Assembly (NCBI RefSeq): GCF_000220395.1
Contig: NW_004085938.1
Span: 1-42,813, forward strand
Reading direction: 5' to 3'
DNA length: 42,813 bases
Source: Ichthyophthirius multifiliis
Taxonomy: Eukaryota; Ciliophora; Oligohymenophorea; Hymenostomatida
Under the pieces are notes generated by a model. That model was not told where the DNA came from. It did not search any database and was given only the letters and a program-made list of their open reading frames with translations. Below are positions 31,172-42,813 of this stretch, one piece after another. The position numbers and the translations under genes were made by a program. Position 1 is the first letter of the stretch. Every line of letters begins with the position of its first letter.

Positions 31172-34100
31172 ATGTCCAAATCTATAAAATCTGATATATC
31201 TAAAGCTAGTCAATAAACATAAATTTTACTTAGTGAAATATGTTCATTAAACAATAACAAGTAAAAAAAAAAAATTAAAAATTTAATAATACTTCATTTA
31301 ATTTAGGTTATTTTAAATCTAAGGATTAATAAATTAAGAACTTTTAAGCACCATATGGAATTCATTGGGTTTTTATATACATAAATAATTAAAATTAGGA
31401 AGATCTGTCCATATCCCGAAATTCGGTTTATTTACATTTTCCTCTCCTGAAGTCAATTTAAAATACACAACAAACGATTACAAAAGAAACTTATAATAAA
31501 GGTAACCTGTATTTATAATATCGAAAGAATTTGGCTAAGGAATATAATTAAAAAGCGGAATTTATAGAGAAAAAGGTTTAACTCCATTAGTTTTATCAAG
31601 CACTGCTGGTCAAATATAAAATACAATATGTTGTTTTAATGAAATCGGAAAAATGGCAAACACAACAAAAGATTAAGCATAATTAGGAATAACAAGGATA
31701 AGACAAAAACTTGAAAATATGGTAAAAAATACATAGTAAAATGAAAGTTTAGTAATCGAATTACCCTGTATTGGTACTTTTATTTTTCGAAATGGGCTTT
31801 GTGGAGTATATTTTAATGAATATCTATCGTAATATGTATAAGGAATTTTTTCTTAAACTATGTAACAAAGAAAACATAGGGCAACTAATTTAACTAGAGA
31901 AAAAATGGACTCATTTTCTTAATAATAAAAACTTAATTCTATAACGAAAATTAGCGACAACGCGAAAGAATGGCTAAATTAAAATTTAAATATTGATTTT
32001 GATAAAGACTGGAAGCATAAAAAATTATACGCAAAGACACCTGATGTAATGTCCATAAAGACTACAGATTTTCAAAAAAATAATAATCTTTTATGTGATT
32101 CGGTAGTTTCTAAAGCTTATATATCGAAAAAAACTTAAGATAATAACTTAAAAATATTTGATAATTTTAAAAATTTTATTTAATCCTTTTAAATGAAGTC
32201 AGAAGATTCTTATTTAAAATTTATTTCCTAAATCTTTGGGAAAGAAGGAAATAGGAAATGTAGAATTAATGAGTAAAATTTTAAAAAGGCTTTATAATAG
32301 TTTAATTATGATCTATAAGGAAAAAATGATTTATAGATACTTTTTAATATTATTGATGTAGGAAAAGATGGTTTTATAGATTTTTATGATTGGAAAACTC
32401 ATTTTTCTTTTAAAAGTAAAATAATATTTTTTAAATCAATATAAAAATAAAATAAGATTCTTAAATATATGATATTCAATAAGCTATTAAAAGTCATAAA
32501 TATTCTTTAGATGAGGTTTTCATAAGAATGAATATAGATAGAGGATAAGATATTATATTAGAATCTTAAATAATTGAAGGACTTAAAAATTTACTGTGTT
32601 GTAGTAAACTAGAGGCTTAGAGAATTTGCAGATAGTTTATTTTGACAGAAGGAGAAAAGGAATTACAAATAAAAGAATTTGAAAAATACTTTAAAATCCC
32701 ACAAAATAATGAAGAAGATGAAGAAAAAAGGTAACTTTTACTACAAGATTAGATTTAATAAATATACAAGAAAATATATAATGAATAAAAAGAAGAAAAT
32801 ACATAATAAAATAATAATAATATAAACAAATTATTGTAAAAATTTGAAAATGTGGATGTAAATCTTAAAGGAATGTTAGATATAGCAAATTTTAAAACTT
32901 GTCTTTTATAAAGTGGTTTGAATATAAATTTATAAGATATAGAAAAAATAACAAATTCTTTATAATAAAAAAATCATGAAATTGACTATTAAGATTTTAT
33001 TAAAAAAATTAAATATTCGCATAAATCAAATACATAAAATGAAACTTTGGAATATATATAGAAAAAAATATGTACTCATATAAAAAAGGAATATAAAAAC
33101 GATATTTAAAATTTCTTAAATAATATCAAAAATTCTAAAAAAGGGGCTATTTCAACATAGAATTTTGCTAAATATTGCGAATAGTATATTTTTCCATTTA
33201 ATGATAATTAGATTTTTCATAATGTAGATCTTATAGATATTGATAAAGATGGTTATATTGATAAATATGATCTTGAAACTTTTATTAAAAGATATCAATA
33301 TATAAATGAGAATAAAGATTTGGCCACTTTTCCAAAAAAAAAAACTGATATTAAATAACTTTAAAATATGATAAAGTAAATAAAGTAATAGATTATTATA
33401 AAAAAATTAAATCTTTTTAATGCTTTTAAGCTTTTGGATAGCAATAATGATGGTTTTGTTACTATAAGCGAGTTTTTGGAAAATTTAGAAACTAAATTAA
33501 ATATTTAATTATGCACAATTGCCAAAAATGGCCTGTTTTCATATATGGATAATTTATAAATTGGAATGTTTGATTATTAGAGGTGGCATTAAGTTTTTGC
33601 TAGAAAAGAAATGGAAACAAAAGAGGATACTTAAGATAGTTTTAGTGAATAAGAATAGGCTATTTATAAAATTATTTAATGGATAAAAAAAGAAAAACTG
33701 AGTATAGTGGAAGCTTTTAGAATTATCGATAAGGATTTCGACGGGATTATCTCTAAGGAAGATTTGAGTTTTTTTATTAAGGAAAAATTATAAATAAATA
33801 ATATGGAAAGTTCTGGGATTGATAGATTATATAAATTAATTGATAAATATAAAAAAAAATCAGTCAATATTTAAGATTTTGGTGATTTTATAGATGATAA
33901 TTTTTCCGAATAATAATAAAATGGTTGGCTAAAAGATTGCGTGTAAGAAATCGTAATCTTTTTTTCGAAATAAAAAGAACCAGAAGATTAATTTAATATA
34001 GTTTCCAATTTTCAAAATACAGTAAATTTTACACAATTTAAATAATGGGTTGATAGTTGTAATGTTTTAAGTGGATTTAATTTAACTTAAGAACTATTAT

Positions 34101-34521
34101 AAAGACTTTTTGCACATTTTGATGTACATAAAAAAGGTTATATAACTTCAAATGATTGGAAAAATGCAATTAAGGGATTTTCTAATGAATACGAGATATA
34201 TGTTAAATAAATTAAAGAATGTTATAATTAAAGTAAAATAAAAAAAGATGTATTAGAAAATTCTAATTAATATAATTTTATTATTAATTCATAAGAATTT
34301 TTCAAAGAATTCTCATTTGGAAATAATTATATTTCTTTTGAGTTTTTTGAAAAAAAAATGTAATAGTTGTTCCCGATAAATATGTCGAATAATAAAAAAT
34401 GCTAAAATATTTGGAAATAGTTACTTTAAAAAATAAATATAAAAGAGAATTATAATAATAAATAAATAAATTTTGAATAGTTTTGTAAAATATTTAATTT
34501 AAAAGATAAGTAATAATAATT

Positions 34522-34570
<49 letters not shown>

Positions 34571-35625
34571 TAATAATCATTTTATTAATACTTTTAAATA
34601 TAAAAAATTAATAATATTCCATATAGAAGTAATTCCTTAAGAACTCATATCAATACAAATAATTAGTTAAAAAAAAGTACTAAATTTTTCTCTATTTTAG
34701 GTTCAGAAACACTTGAAATGTTATGTTAATATTTAATTACAAACAAAAAAAATATTCTTAAAATGTGTTAACTTGCTGATCCTTAAGATACAGGAATAAT
34801 AAGTAATATTCAACTAAAAAATATTCTTTTAAAACTTAATTTGGGGATCACTACATAGGACATTTATTAAATAATTAAATACGCTGATCCTGAAAATTAA
34901 TTAAATTGTAATTATAAGCAATTAATAGAAAGACTTAAAATATCTCCCATATAGTAAACTATATAATAAAGATGTTCTTAAAGGATAAATATTTTAAAAA
35001 AAGCTTTGTATACATACATGGCTTCTCCGAAAGATGCATTTTTGTAATTTGATAAGGAGAAAAAAGGATATATGGATAAAAATGACTTTTTAAATTTTAT
35101 GAATTAAATTAATAAATTGGAAGGTAATTTAGAAGCAGAGTCTCTTTTAGAAGATCTTTTTGAATTTTTTGATTCTAAATAAGACGGAGTTATTGATTTA
35201 GATGAATGGATGTGTTGTTTTATGAAATATTCAAGTGGATAAGAGAATATTGTTTTAAAAAAATAAAAAAATAATAAGGTGTTTGTGTATAAAATTTAAA
35301 TGATTATTACTGTAGAAATAATTTCGATTCCCATAAATGGGAAAACACAAATGCATATAATAATGTGTGTTTTTGTATAGGAAAAAATAGAAAAACTTTA
35401 TTTTAAAAATTTTTTGAAGAAGACAAAGATGGAAAATAAGAATTACCATTAGAAAAAATAAAAAATATTATGATAGAATTCTTGAATTAAAAATAGGGAT
35501 TTTCTATTTAGGAAGATTAATGGGAAGTTTTAGTCAATTTTGCAGTTAATAGTTAAAAAATGGTGAATTATAAGTTTTTATTGGATGTTTATAAACATAA
35601 ATTATAATATTTTTAGAAAAGTTGA
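31172..35625 (+). CDS. giant HU-domain (CCDC81 type) and multi-EF-hand protein
   Basis: ATG at 31172, TGA at 35623-35625; introns 31261-31306 and 32416-32456; about 1455 residues. The N-terminal 230 residues look like the paired eukaryotic HU domains of CCDC81: IWNSLGFYIHKQLKLGRSV, IPKFGLFTF, PVFIISKEF and LPCIGTFIF. Then come EF-hand loops: DVGKDGFIDFYD (about 32350), DIDKDGYIDKYD (33240), DSNNDGFVTISE (33440), DKDFDGIISKED (33730) and DSKQDGVIDLDE (35170), plus weaker ones near 34120, 35050 and 35420. A Gln tract lies at 34523-34567. Calcium binding is likely. CCDC81 is a centrosome/cilium protein, so a basal-body or axonemal role is inferred. The frame needs one more A in the run at about 35255-35268; the spliced length is 4367 nt. 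Confidence 0.85.
34523..34567 (+). repeat. (TAA)15 poly-Gln tract in the HU/EF-hand gene
   Basis: In frame, followed directly by CAA TAA TAA, so 18 Gln in all with one standard codon among the reassigned ones. Confidence 0.85.
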
Positions 35626-36313
35626 ATTTTTTTTTTTATGTATTTTTTAGTATTACCTAGTTTTTAATATAAAGTTGGTGGATTAATTTATTTTATATAT
35701 ATTAATCTATAAAATTTAAATATATTTATATATTTTTCTTTTTTTGAAAAAATAATTTAAATAAACTTAAACATTTTTAGAAGAAAAAAAAAAAACATTT
35801 ATTATGAAAATATTTTAAAGAAAAACAAATAATTTAAATATTATTATTATTTATATATAAAAAAATTAATATATATATATATCTATGTATTTTATCATTT
35901 TTTTTTTTTTTATCATAATTTTTGATAATATCTAAATAAATATTAAATTTTTTAAAATTACAAATATTTAAAAAGAACAATTAAAAAATATATATAATTT
36001 ATAATCTATAAATATATTATAAAAAAATCTTTTTTCTATTAGAAAATTAATTAATATTTTTATGGTAAAAAATATTAAATAACATTGATTTAAACTAGTT
36101 TGAAATAACAAATGTTAAATAAAAAAAAAGTATTAAAAATAATAAGAGCTAAAAAAAAGTAAATAAAATAAAATAAATATAAAATATATTTATATATATA
36201 TATATATTAATAAAATAATAAAAATTAAAAAAAAACCTTAAATTAAATAATAATTATTTAAAAAAAAATATATATTTACAATAAAAATACAGATATAATA
36301 TATATAAAAAAAG
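35626..36313. other. AT-rich spacer
   Basis: About 690 nt between two plus-strand genes; A/T runs and short AT alternation near 36185-36205. No feature is seen. Confidence 0.6.
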
Positions 36314-37135
36314 ATGTCTAGTTTATTATACAATTCATATATTCCAAATAGTTCTATAGCTTATTCTTAATATTTAAAAGATTAAAATTACCGAAATGCC
36401 CTTCTTTAATCTGAAGCTGCTAGATTATAAAATGATTTAGATTACCAAAGATTGAAATAATTAAATTATTCTTAAAGATTTCCTTACGTTTATAATTCTC
36501 CTTATGCTCGTGAACTTCTCATTTAAAATGAAATCTAAGCATTAAAAAATTCTGAATTAATCAGATCTTAACTAACATTATCTGAATAATAAAGAAAAGA
36601 TCAATTAATTGCCGAAGAAATCCGTTTAAGAGACGAACTTATTGCAATTTAAGAGGCCGATTATGCCAGAAAGGCAGAATTAGAAGCTTAATTGTAAAAA
36701 TAATAAGAAATAAATGCTAAATTAGAAGAAGAACTTAGACAAAAATACGAAGCTGAATTAAAAGAAGAATAAGATAGATTTGAAGCTAAATTAAAGTTAT
36801 AAGAAGAATTAAGATAGCAATATGAAAATGATAGAAAATTGGAAGAAGAGAAACTTTAAGCTGAACTTAATTTAATAAAAGCTTAAAATGAATTTAATTA
36901 GTAAAAAAGAGAATAATTATAAAAAGAATTGGAAACATTTAGAAAATAAGAAATTTTAAAATAAGAAATTTAAAATTTAAATGAATTAGACAATATAAGA
37001 AGATCTCAAAAAATAGCTAATGATTTATTATTATAGTCAGAACTTAGAAGATCGTAAAAAATCACAGATGAAATTAGATTGTAAGCTGAAATTAATGCTT
37101 TAATAAATAGTCGTTTATAGAGTAAATAAAATTGA
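36314..37135 (+). CDS. 273-residue coiled-coil protein, probably cytoskeletal
   Basis: A single exon of exactly 822 nt, ATG at 36314, TGA at 37133-37135. The first 70 residues are Tyr/Asn-rich (MSSLLYNSYIPNSS, FPYVYNSPYARELL). The remaining 200 are one long charged helix with heptad-like spacing: EEIRLRDELIAIQEAD, KLEEELRQKYEAELKEEQ, DEIRLQAEINALI. No membrane segment or signal peptide. Two related stretches, SQKIANDLLLQSELRR and SQKITDEIRLQAEINAL, suggest an internal repeat. I do not recognise a named family. Ciliate cortical or filament proteins often look like this. Codon use is unusually clean compared with neighbouring genes, which suggests strong expression (inference). Confidence 0.8.
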
Positions 37136-37203
37136 AATTTATATGTATTAAATATATGTATACAAATATAATATATTTATATAAATATATATATATATAT
37201 ATT

Positions 37204-37241
<38 letters not shown>

Positions 37242-37638
37242 TATTATTTATTTATAAATAAAATTAGTAATTATATTTAATTCTCTATTTTTATTATTGC
37301 ATTATATTTTTTTATTTTGAATACTTTTTATTAATTTATTTTTTTAATTATGTTTATATAATAATAATTGATTAATTATAAAATAAATAAAAATAAAACA
37401 TATTAATAAATTTGAATAAAAAATAATTTAATCTTTGAAATAATATATTATCATTATAAAATAAAAGTTTATTTAATATATATTTATTATATATATTAAG
37501 TTTTTTTTTTTTTTTTTTTCTTAATAGTTAAATTATTTAGATAAATATATTTCATTTCAATATTCATTTTTTATTATTTTTATTAATTAATTTTTTTTTT
37601 TATAATAATATATATTTATTTAAATTATCAAAATCTTA
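37136..37638. other. AT-rich spacer with AT repeats
   Basis: About 500 nt containing interrupted alternating AT (37182-37238) and a T run (37501-37519). No gene is seen. Confidence 0.6.
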
Positions 37639-38244
37639 ATGAGTTATTTTGAAAAGCAAAAATCATTACATTATTCTAATTTTTAAAATTAGCTATAAAT
37701 AAATGAATTAAATGATTCCGAATAATTCGCTTTTTAATGGAAATTTAATTTAATTTATAAATAGTAATTAGAATAAATTATTTAACTTAAAAAAGAATAA
37801 GGGAAAATTCCTTAAAATAAAAAAATTAGTGATAAATTATTATTAGACGAATATTGGAAATATTGGTTAGATATTGATGAAAAAGATAAATTAAAATAAT
37901 TATTAAATCATCCTGGATTATTGATGAGAGATAATGAAGATATTTAATACATTATTATGAATGAAAAAGCTAAATAGTTTTATTGGGCATGTGGAATGAG
38001 TGCGTTTTCTTTAGGGATTTATAGTCTTTTTTTTAGAAAAAGTGCATTTTTTTACAATTTTTATAATAAGAAACATAAATATAGAATTATAAATTTTTCG
38101 AAAAAAGCTGTTTCGTGCTTATTTTTAGTTACAGGTTGGATTATTGGTTTAAATTATTTTTTTGAATAAAAGATTCCAACTGAATTAGCTAAAAAACAAT
38201 ATTTTAAAAAATACAAAATATTTTTCGAAGAAGTTTATATCTGA
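37639..38244 (+). CDS. small membrane protein of unknown function
   Basis: A single exon of exactly 606 nt, 201 residues, ATG at 37639, TGA at 38242-38244. The N-terminal half is hydrophilic and Q/K-rich, with DEYWKYWLDIDEKDKL. Two hydrophobic segments follow, about residues 113-130 (YWACGMSAFSLGIYSLFF) and 155-172 (VSCLFLVTGWIIGLNYFF), separated by a basic loop. The last 25 residues are basic and aromatic. Two close TM segments with a basic loop fit a hairpin in an organelle membrane, possibly mitochondrial, but there is no diagnostic motif. Confidence 0.75.
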
Positions 38245-38461
38245 AATAATTATTATAAATAAAATATAATATTTTTAGTTTTTTTTTTTAGTTTTTTCTT
38301 AAATAAAAAATTAAATAATTTCACTATTTTTTTTTATATATATATATTTACTATTTATTATTTATTATATATATATTTTACATTTATATATTTAAATTTT
38401 TTTAAAAAATAAATAAATAAATAAATTTACTTTATAAAATAAAAAAATCTACAAAACAAAA

Positions 38462-39158
38462 ATGAACTATGGTTCTCCTTAATCTGATTCAAAAGCTAAT
38501 AGACCGTTTATTATAAGAGGAAAAAGGGAAGATACATTAATTCCATAAGATGACCCTTCTTTTGATTAAATTGTAGAAACAAAAGTTAGTTTTACATAAG
38601 CTGCAAATGCATTTATAACAGTAAAAAAAAAAAAAAATTAATGTAAAATTATTTAGTTTATGCTTACATATGAAAGTTTAAAAAATTTTTATTATGTATT
38701 TTATTATGAAAATATTTGTTCTGATTATTCTATGGTAATGATTTATTATATGTTAGCTAATGCTTTTTGGGTTTTAATCAGTATTATTGGCTTTTTTTTT
38801 ATTAGATCTAGGTCTGCTAGAAAAATAAATATATTTTTTATATTATTAATCATTGCCTTTTTATCAAGAATTGTTATCTATGTAGTCATGTATGATACTA
38901 TGAACCATTATATAACTTAAGATTCTGATAATTGCTATTGTAAAACTATTTATGTTTAAGATTTGTATATGTTTTAAGCAATTGTAGAAGCTGTACTTTT
39001 GCTTATTTTACTATGGTTTGTTAAAATTATTTAAGTATATATCTTTAGTAATTAATATATTTATATATATATTTATCATTTAAAATCAATATCTTTTACT
39101 TTAAGGATGGGAGTAATAATAAGCAGAAGCTCTTTTTGGAAAAAATAATTATTATTGA
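38462..39158 (+). CDS. small three-TM membrane protein of unknown function
   Basis: ATG at 38462. Intron 38621-38656 (36 nt, GTAAAA...TTTAG) joins QAANAFIT to FMLTYESLKN in phase. A second intron starts at 39035 (GTATAT). If it ends at 39113 the last exon reads QQQAEALFGKNNYY and stops at TGA 39156-39158, giving 193 residues in frame. An acceptor at 39105 would instead run on out of sense. Three membrane segments are visible: MIYYMLANAFWVLISIIGFF, INIFFILLIIAFLSRIVIYV and FQAIVEAVLLLILLWFV. A short loop with CYCK lies between segments 2 and 3. No family is recognised. The exact C-terminus is uncertain. Confidence 0.65.
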
Positions 39159-39659
39159 TTTTTCTGTTTTTTTTATTATTTTAAGTTATTTATTTAATTT
39201 ACAATAATAAATAAGGTAATTATTAAATATTAATTTGTAAAAAAATACTAATTTTTGCTTTAAATTTAGTTTACGAATTTTAAAATAAATATTTAAATTT
39301 ATTTTAAAAAATTTATTTATTTTAATTTTTATATTCAAAATAATTAAATAAAATATACTAATTAATTCATTAAACTAAACAAAAATAAAATAGAATTTCT
39401 AATATTATATAAAAAAGACAAAAAAAAAGAAAATATATTAGTTCAATTAAAAAAAATAAATATGCAATTATATAGATAATATATTAAATTTAAATTTATT
39501 AATTATGACAAATTTAATTTATCTTAATATTTACATTTTATACTATCTTTTAAATATAACCGAAAATACTCTTTCCACACTGAAATACCAAAAAGAATTT
39601 TAAAACTTTAAAATATTAAACTTTTTATCAAAGTAAAAAATAATAATAAAAAAAGCCTA
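39159..39659. other. convergent 3' spacer
   Basis: 500 nt of A/T sequence between the three-TM gene and the histidine kinase, which end towards each other. No gene is seen. Confidence 0.6.
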
Positions 39660-42600
39660 TCAAAATTTTAAATTTGCCTTCTATATTCTTTATATAGCGG
39701 ATAAAATATTAGAAATATAAATAGGTTTAGAAACATATTCTTAAGCTCCCATTTTGAAGCTTTTTTCGATATCATATTAATCATTAAATGCTGAAACCAT
39801 AATAATATTAGTAGGCTAAATAATTTTTTAATCAACCAATTCTTTAATTCTTTAAGTAGCTTAAAATCCATCAACTACAGGCATATTAATATCCATAAAA
39901 ATATAATCATAATTTTTGTTTTATAAAACTTTTTCAATGGCCTATTATCCATTATAAGCTTCATCAATGATTAAATTAATAAAAGGTTTAAGTAAAAACT
40001 TAAAAGAAATAATATTAAAACTAACATCATCAACAATAAGAATTTTAGTTTTTTTAAAAAATATACGTTTTAATTCCAAAATAGGATCTTAAATATGTTA
40101 AAAAGTAGCACTAGAGCTACCAGTGGAAAGTATACAATTTTTTTTTTCTGTAAAAATATCTTCAGGCGAAAGCCCTTAATTTGTTGTTTTAATACTAACA
40201 ATTTAATTATTGCAATCTTAGTTGCTATATAAATCACAACAATGGTGAATTTCATATGATTTAGGCAAGTTTATTTATTTCTTATGTTCTGATATTGTAG
40301 ATGAGGAAGAATTAAATAAGTATTTATTTAATGAATTATCATATTTATTAATTAGGTTTGATTAAAGACTGTAATTTACATAAGTTTTTCTTTTTTCTTA
40401 TGTATTTTCAATATCATAAAGGGATGCCCGTGTAAATATATTCATCATATATTTCTTGTCTTTTGGATGTTTTCTATATATACTAAATGTAAACTTAGAA
40501 CCTTATTTTTTATAGCTTTCTAATGCTATAGAGTTTTTTTCTCCTAATTAATTTATTAGTTTTTTACATACAGCTAAACCTAAGCCTACACCTATTTTTA
40601 TTTTATTATTATTAAAAAATAAATAAATAATTTAGAATTTAATTGCCATGTTTTTAAGTTTTTTAACTAAATAGAGCATTTCCATATATTTTAAATAAAT
40701 TTTATTTTCTACTATCAGATATTCCTATTCCACTATCTTCAATAGTAATGAAAACTTAATTAGGTTTTTAAGGTATTTAGAAAACTTTAACTTTAATAAA
40801 TCCTTAAAGTGTAAATTTAATAGAATTTTAAATAAAATTTAAGAGTATTTATTCTAATCTCAGTCTATCATTTACAATAACTTTTTATTATTCAGAAAGC
40901 TATACATCAATTTAAAAAGAAAGTCTTTTTTAATCAATTTAGATTTATAATAAATTCTATACTTCGCTCAAAACATCATTAATATTAAATTTAGAAAAAC
41001 TTAAATCAAAAGATTTATATCTTTACATTCTTGAATAGTCTAATAAATCATTTATCATAAAAAGTAATAATTTACTGTTTTTAAGGCCTAAGGTTAATTA
41101 TTCTTAAATCGATTTTGATTTATTGCTAGCTAAAGCAGATTATAACATGACCATAATTCCATTTAGAGGAGTTTTTAAATTATGAGTTATTGAAGAAAGC
41201 ATTTAATTTTTATATTCTTATATTTAATTAATTCTTTCAATATAGACTTTTTAACTAATATCACTTATCAAAACCATTACTGCTTCTTCATTTTCCCATT
41301 TACATTTTACTATTTTAATATCGAATCTGGTATTTTTTAAGTATTTTAATTGTTTTTTAAAAAGAGTTGAATTAATAGCAGCAGAAAAATTTAGGGATTC
41401 GTGAACTGACTTAAATATATTTTTTTTATAAATACAGTTTAAATGAACTTCTTCGTCAATTTTTATGTTATCAATTGAGCCAGCTTTTATGTTATCAATA
41501 GAACCAATTTTTATTTCCTAAAATGTTTTTTTTAGTTTAAAATTTTCATTATATTCATATACAAATTCTAAAATTGATCTATATTTATAATTATGAGATC
41601 TATTACTCTCTTTATAGTAAAGGCTTGTAGTTTAATTTTCACTGATTTAAAAAAAATATAATATATATAAATTAAAAAAATATAAAATTAAAAATTAAAA
41701 AAAATATATGTGATATAATAATTAAATAAAATGAATAAATAAAAAAATAATATATTAAAAATTAATAATATATTGTATATATATATATATATAAATATAT
41801 AAAAATTAAATTATTTATATTAAATATATATATATATATATATATTATTTTTATATTTATATTTATATATTTATTTTATACAAATTATCTATCTATTTTA
41901 TTGATCCATAAGAAAATATATTATTCATGCATAGTTTTAATTATTGATTATTTTAAATTTTAAATTTATTTTTAGAATGATCATTAGCAAATAAAATATC
42001 AATACTATTTAAAATACTATATTCTTAATCTATATTTTTAGATTTTTTTATATTTTTATTTTACAGTGATTTAAGTATTATCATAGACTAAGGAATATTT
42101 TTTTCTAAGAGTTTTTTAAAGAATTTATTTTGTTTAACTTTCTTGTAAAGGTTATAATAGCTAAGCTTTTCATATCTCTCTTAATAATAATATTTTATTA
42201 ATAATATGATAGTAGAAATATAATAAATGGGACAATTTTATAAAATATCTTTATATCCGTTTGTTCTAATTATAGAGTATGTCATTCCAAAATATAAAAT
42301 TATATATCTCTAATACCAATTATTAAAAATTTAAGAAAATATACAAAAAGTTGACATTAATAATATACCTGTAAGAAAAAAGTACTCTTTTTCATCTTAT
42401 ATACAGTATTAAATATTTTTTTACATAACTATCATTATTTCTACTATAACTACTTCATAAATTAATATTATTATAAAAATAATTTTTATAACTAAATTAT
42501 AATTTTTAGGAAGTAATAATAGTAAAAAAGTTAATATTATACTAAATGTAAGCAAGAATAAAAAAGCATTAATATTATTAAATTTTACATAGAAAAACAA

Positions 42601-42747
42601 ACCAACTGTAAATGAATGAATTATAATTGTAAATATGTAAAATTATATAAATGTTTAAAATTAATTAATATAATTTTCAATATATGCTGTTTAGATCTTA
42701 TTTTTGTTAAATTATAAAGTTATATTATTAAAAGGAACTTTTTCCAT
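39660..42747 (-). CDS. membrane hybrid histidine kinase with receiver domain
   Basis: ATG at 42745-42747, TGA at 39660-39662. Removing introns 41642-41881 and 40592-40646 leaves 2793 nt, exactly 930 residues. The N-terminal 200 residues hold four to six membrane segments. A PAS-like region follows (LLEKNIPQSMIILKS, then VKCKWENEEAVMVLISDIS). The H-box is SSITHNLKTPLNGI (His codon 41182-41184), the N-box LLNFIQNSIKFT, G1 IEDSGIGIS and G2 KHGVGLGLAVCKKL. The receiver at residues 800-925 has LIVDD, the acceptor Asp in FMDINMP and Lys in YVSKPI. It should autophosphorylate on His and pass the phosphate to its own Asp, then probably to a histidine phosphotransfer protein not in this window. The signal sensed is unknown. 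Confidence 0.93.
40592..40646 (-). other. probable GC-AG intron in the histidine kinase gene
   Basis: On the minus strand it starts GCAATT and ends AAAAATAG. Removing it joins ...CATG to GTGTAGG, restoring HGVGLGL, the G2 box of the ATP lid. Without removal the frame breaks. The whole gene then sums to an exact multiple of three. Confidence 0.7.
41461..41508 (-). repeat. 24-nt tandem duplication in the PAS-like region
   Basis: Two adjacent 24-nt units differing at a few bases (ttttatgttatcaat starts each). They code for two copies of the eight-residue unit (I/A)GSIDNIK. Confidence 0.8.
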
Positions 42748-42813
42748 TTTATACTTTTAAATATTGAATTAAATCAATTATTTTTAGATATTTTTTTTTG
42801 TTATTATTTTTTT

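Noticed and set aside
39668-39874. Minus-strand 68-residue ORF
   Set aside because: It is an out-of-frame reading of the receiver domain of the histidine kinase, which reads FMDINMP and YVSKPI in the correct frame.

Overview
The window looks like macronuclear DNA of an oligohymenophorean ciliate. It is extremely AT-rich, and every convincing gene reads TAA and TAG as glutamine with TGA as the only stop. Introns are short and AT-rich (about 34-420 nt, GT-AG). The very high AT content suits Ichthyophthirius multifiliis better than Tetrahymena, but that species call is an inference. Standard-code ORF calls mostly miss the real genes here. I re-read both strands with the ciliate code and found 16 protein genes and one tRNA gene.

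Layout. Minus strand: DENN-domain protein (1-3012, runs off the left edge) and a TTLL tubulin-modifying ligase (3379-7466). A 2.2-kb AT-rich divergent spacer follows. Plus strand: an orphan protein (9704-10712). Minus: a RING / TRAF-type zinc finger / SPRY-like protein (11031-12920). Plus: a large Q-rich nuclear-type protein, perhaps Sin3/PAH-related (14336-18546); the catalytic subunit (19025-20406) and regulatory subunit (20779-22191) of cAMP-dependent protein kinase side by side; a CEP70-like coiled-coil protein (22554-24213); a seven-TM protein (24559-25644). Minus: tRNA-Lys(UUU) (26207-26282) and an alpha/beta hydrolase (27794-29042). Plus: a VAP-family ER protein (29614-30881); a giant HU(CCDC81)-plus-EF-hand protein (31172-35625); a coiled-coil protein (36314-37135); two orphan membrane proteins (37639-38244, 38462-39158). 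Minus: a hybrid histidine kinase (39660-42747).

Together the genes lean towards cilium/basal-body and signalling functions: TTLL, CEP70-like, HU-CCDC81/EF-hand, PKA-C plus PKA-R and a two-component sensor. The most interesting points are the adjacent PKA-C/PKA-R pair with a degenerate second cAMP site in PKA-R; the HU-domain and multi-EF-hand fusion; a GC-AG intron inside the ATP-lid motif of the histidine kinase, supported by exact reading-frame arithmetic; long poly-Gln tracts written almost only in TAA; and a recurring one-base frame offset at A/T homopolymers in several otherwise intact genes, which probably reflects sequencing or assembly error. I see no virus-like element, transposon, CRISPR array or telomere.
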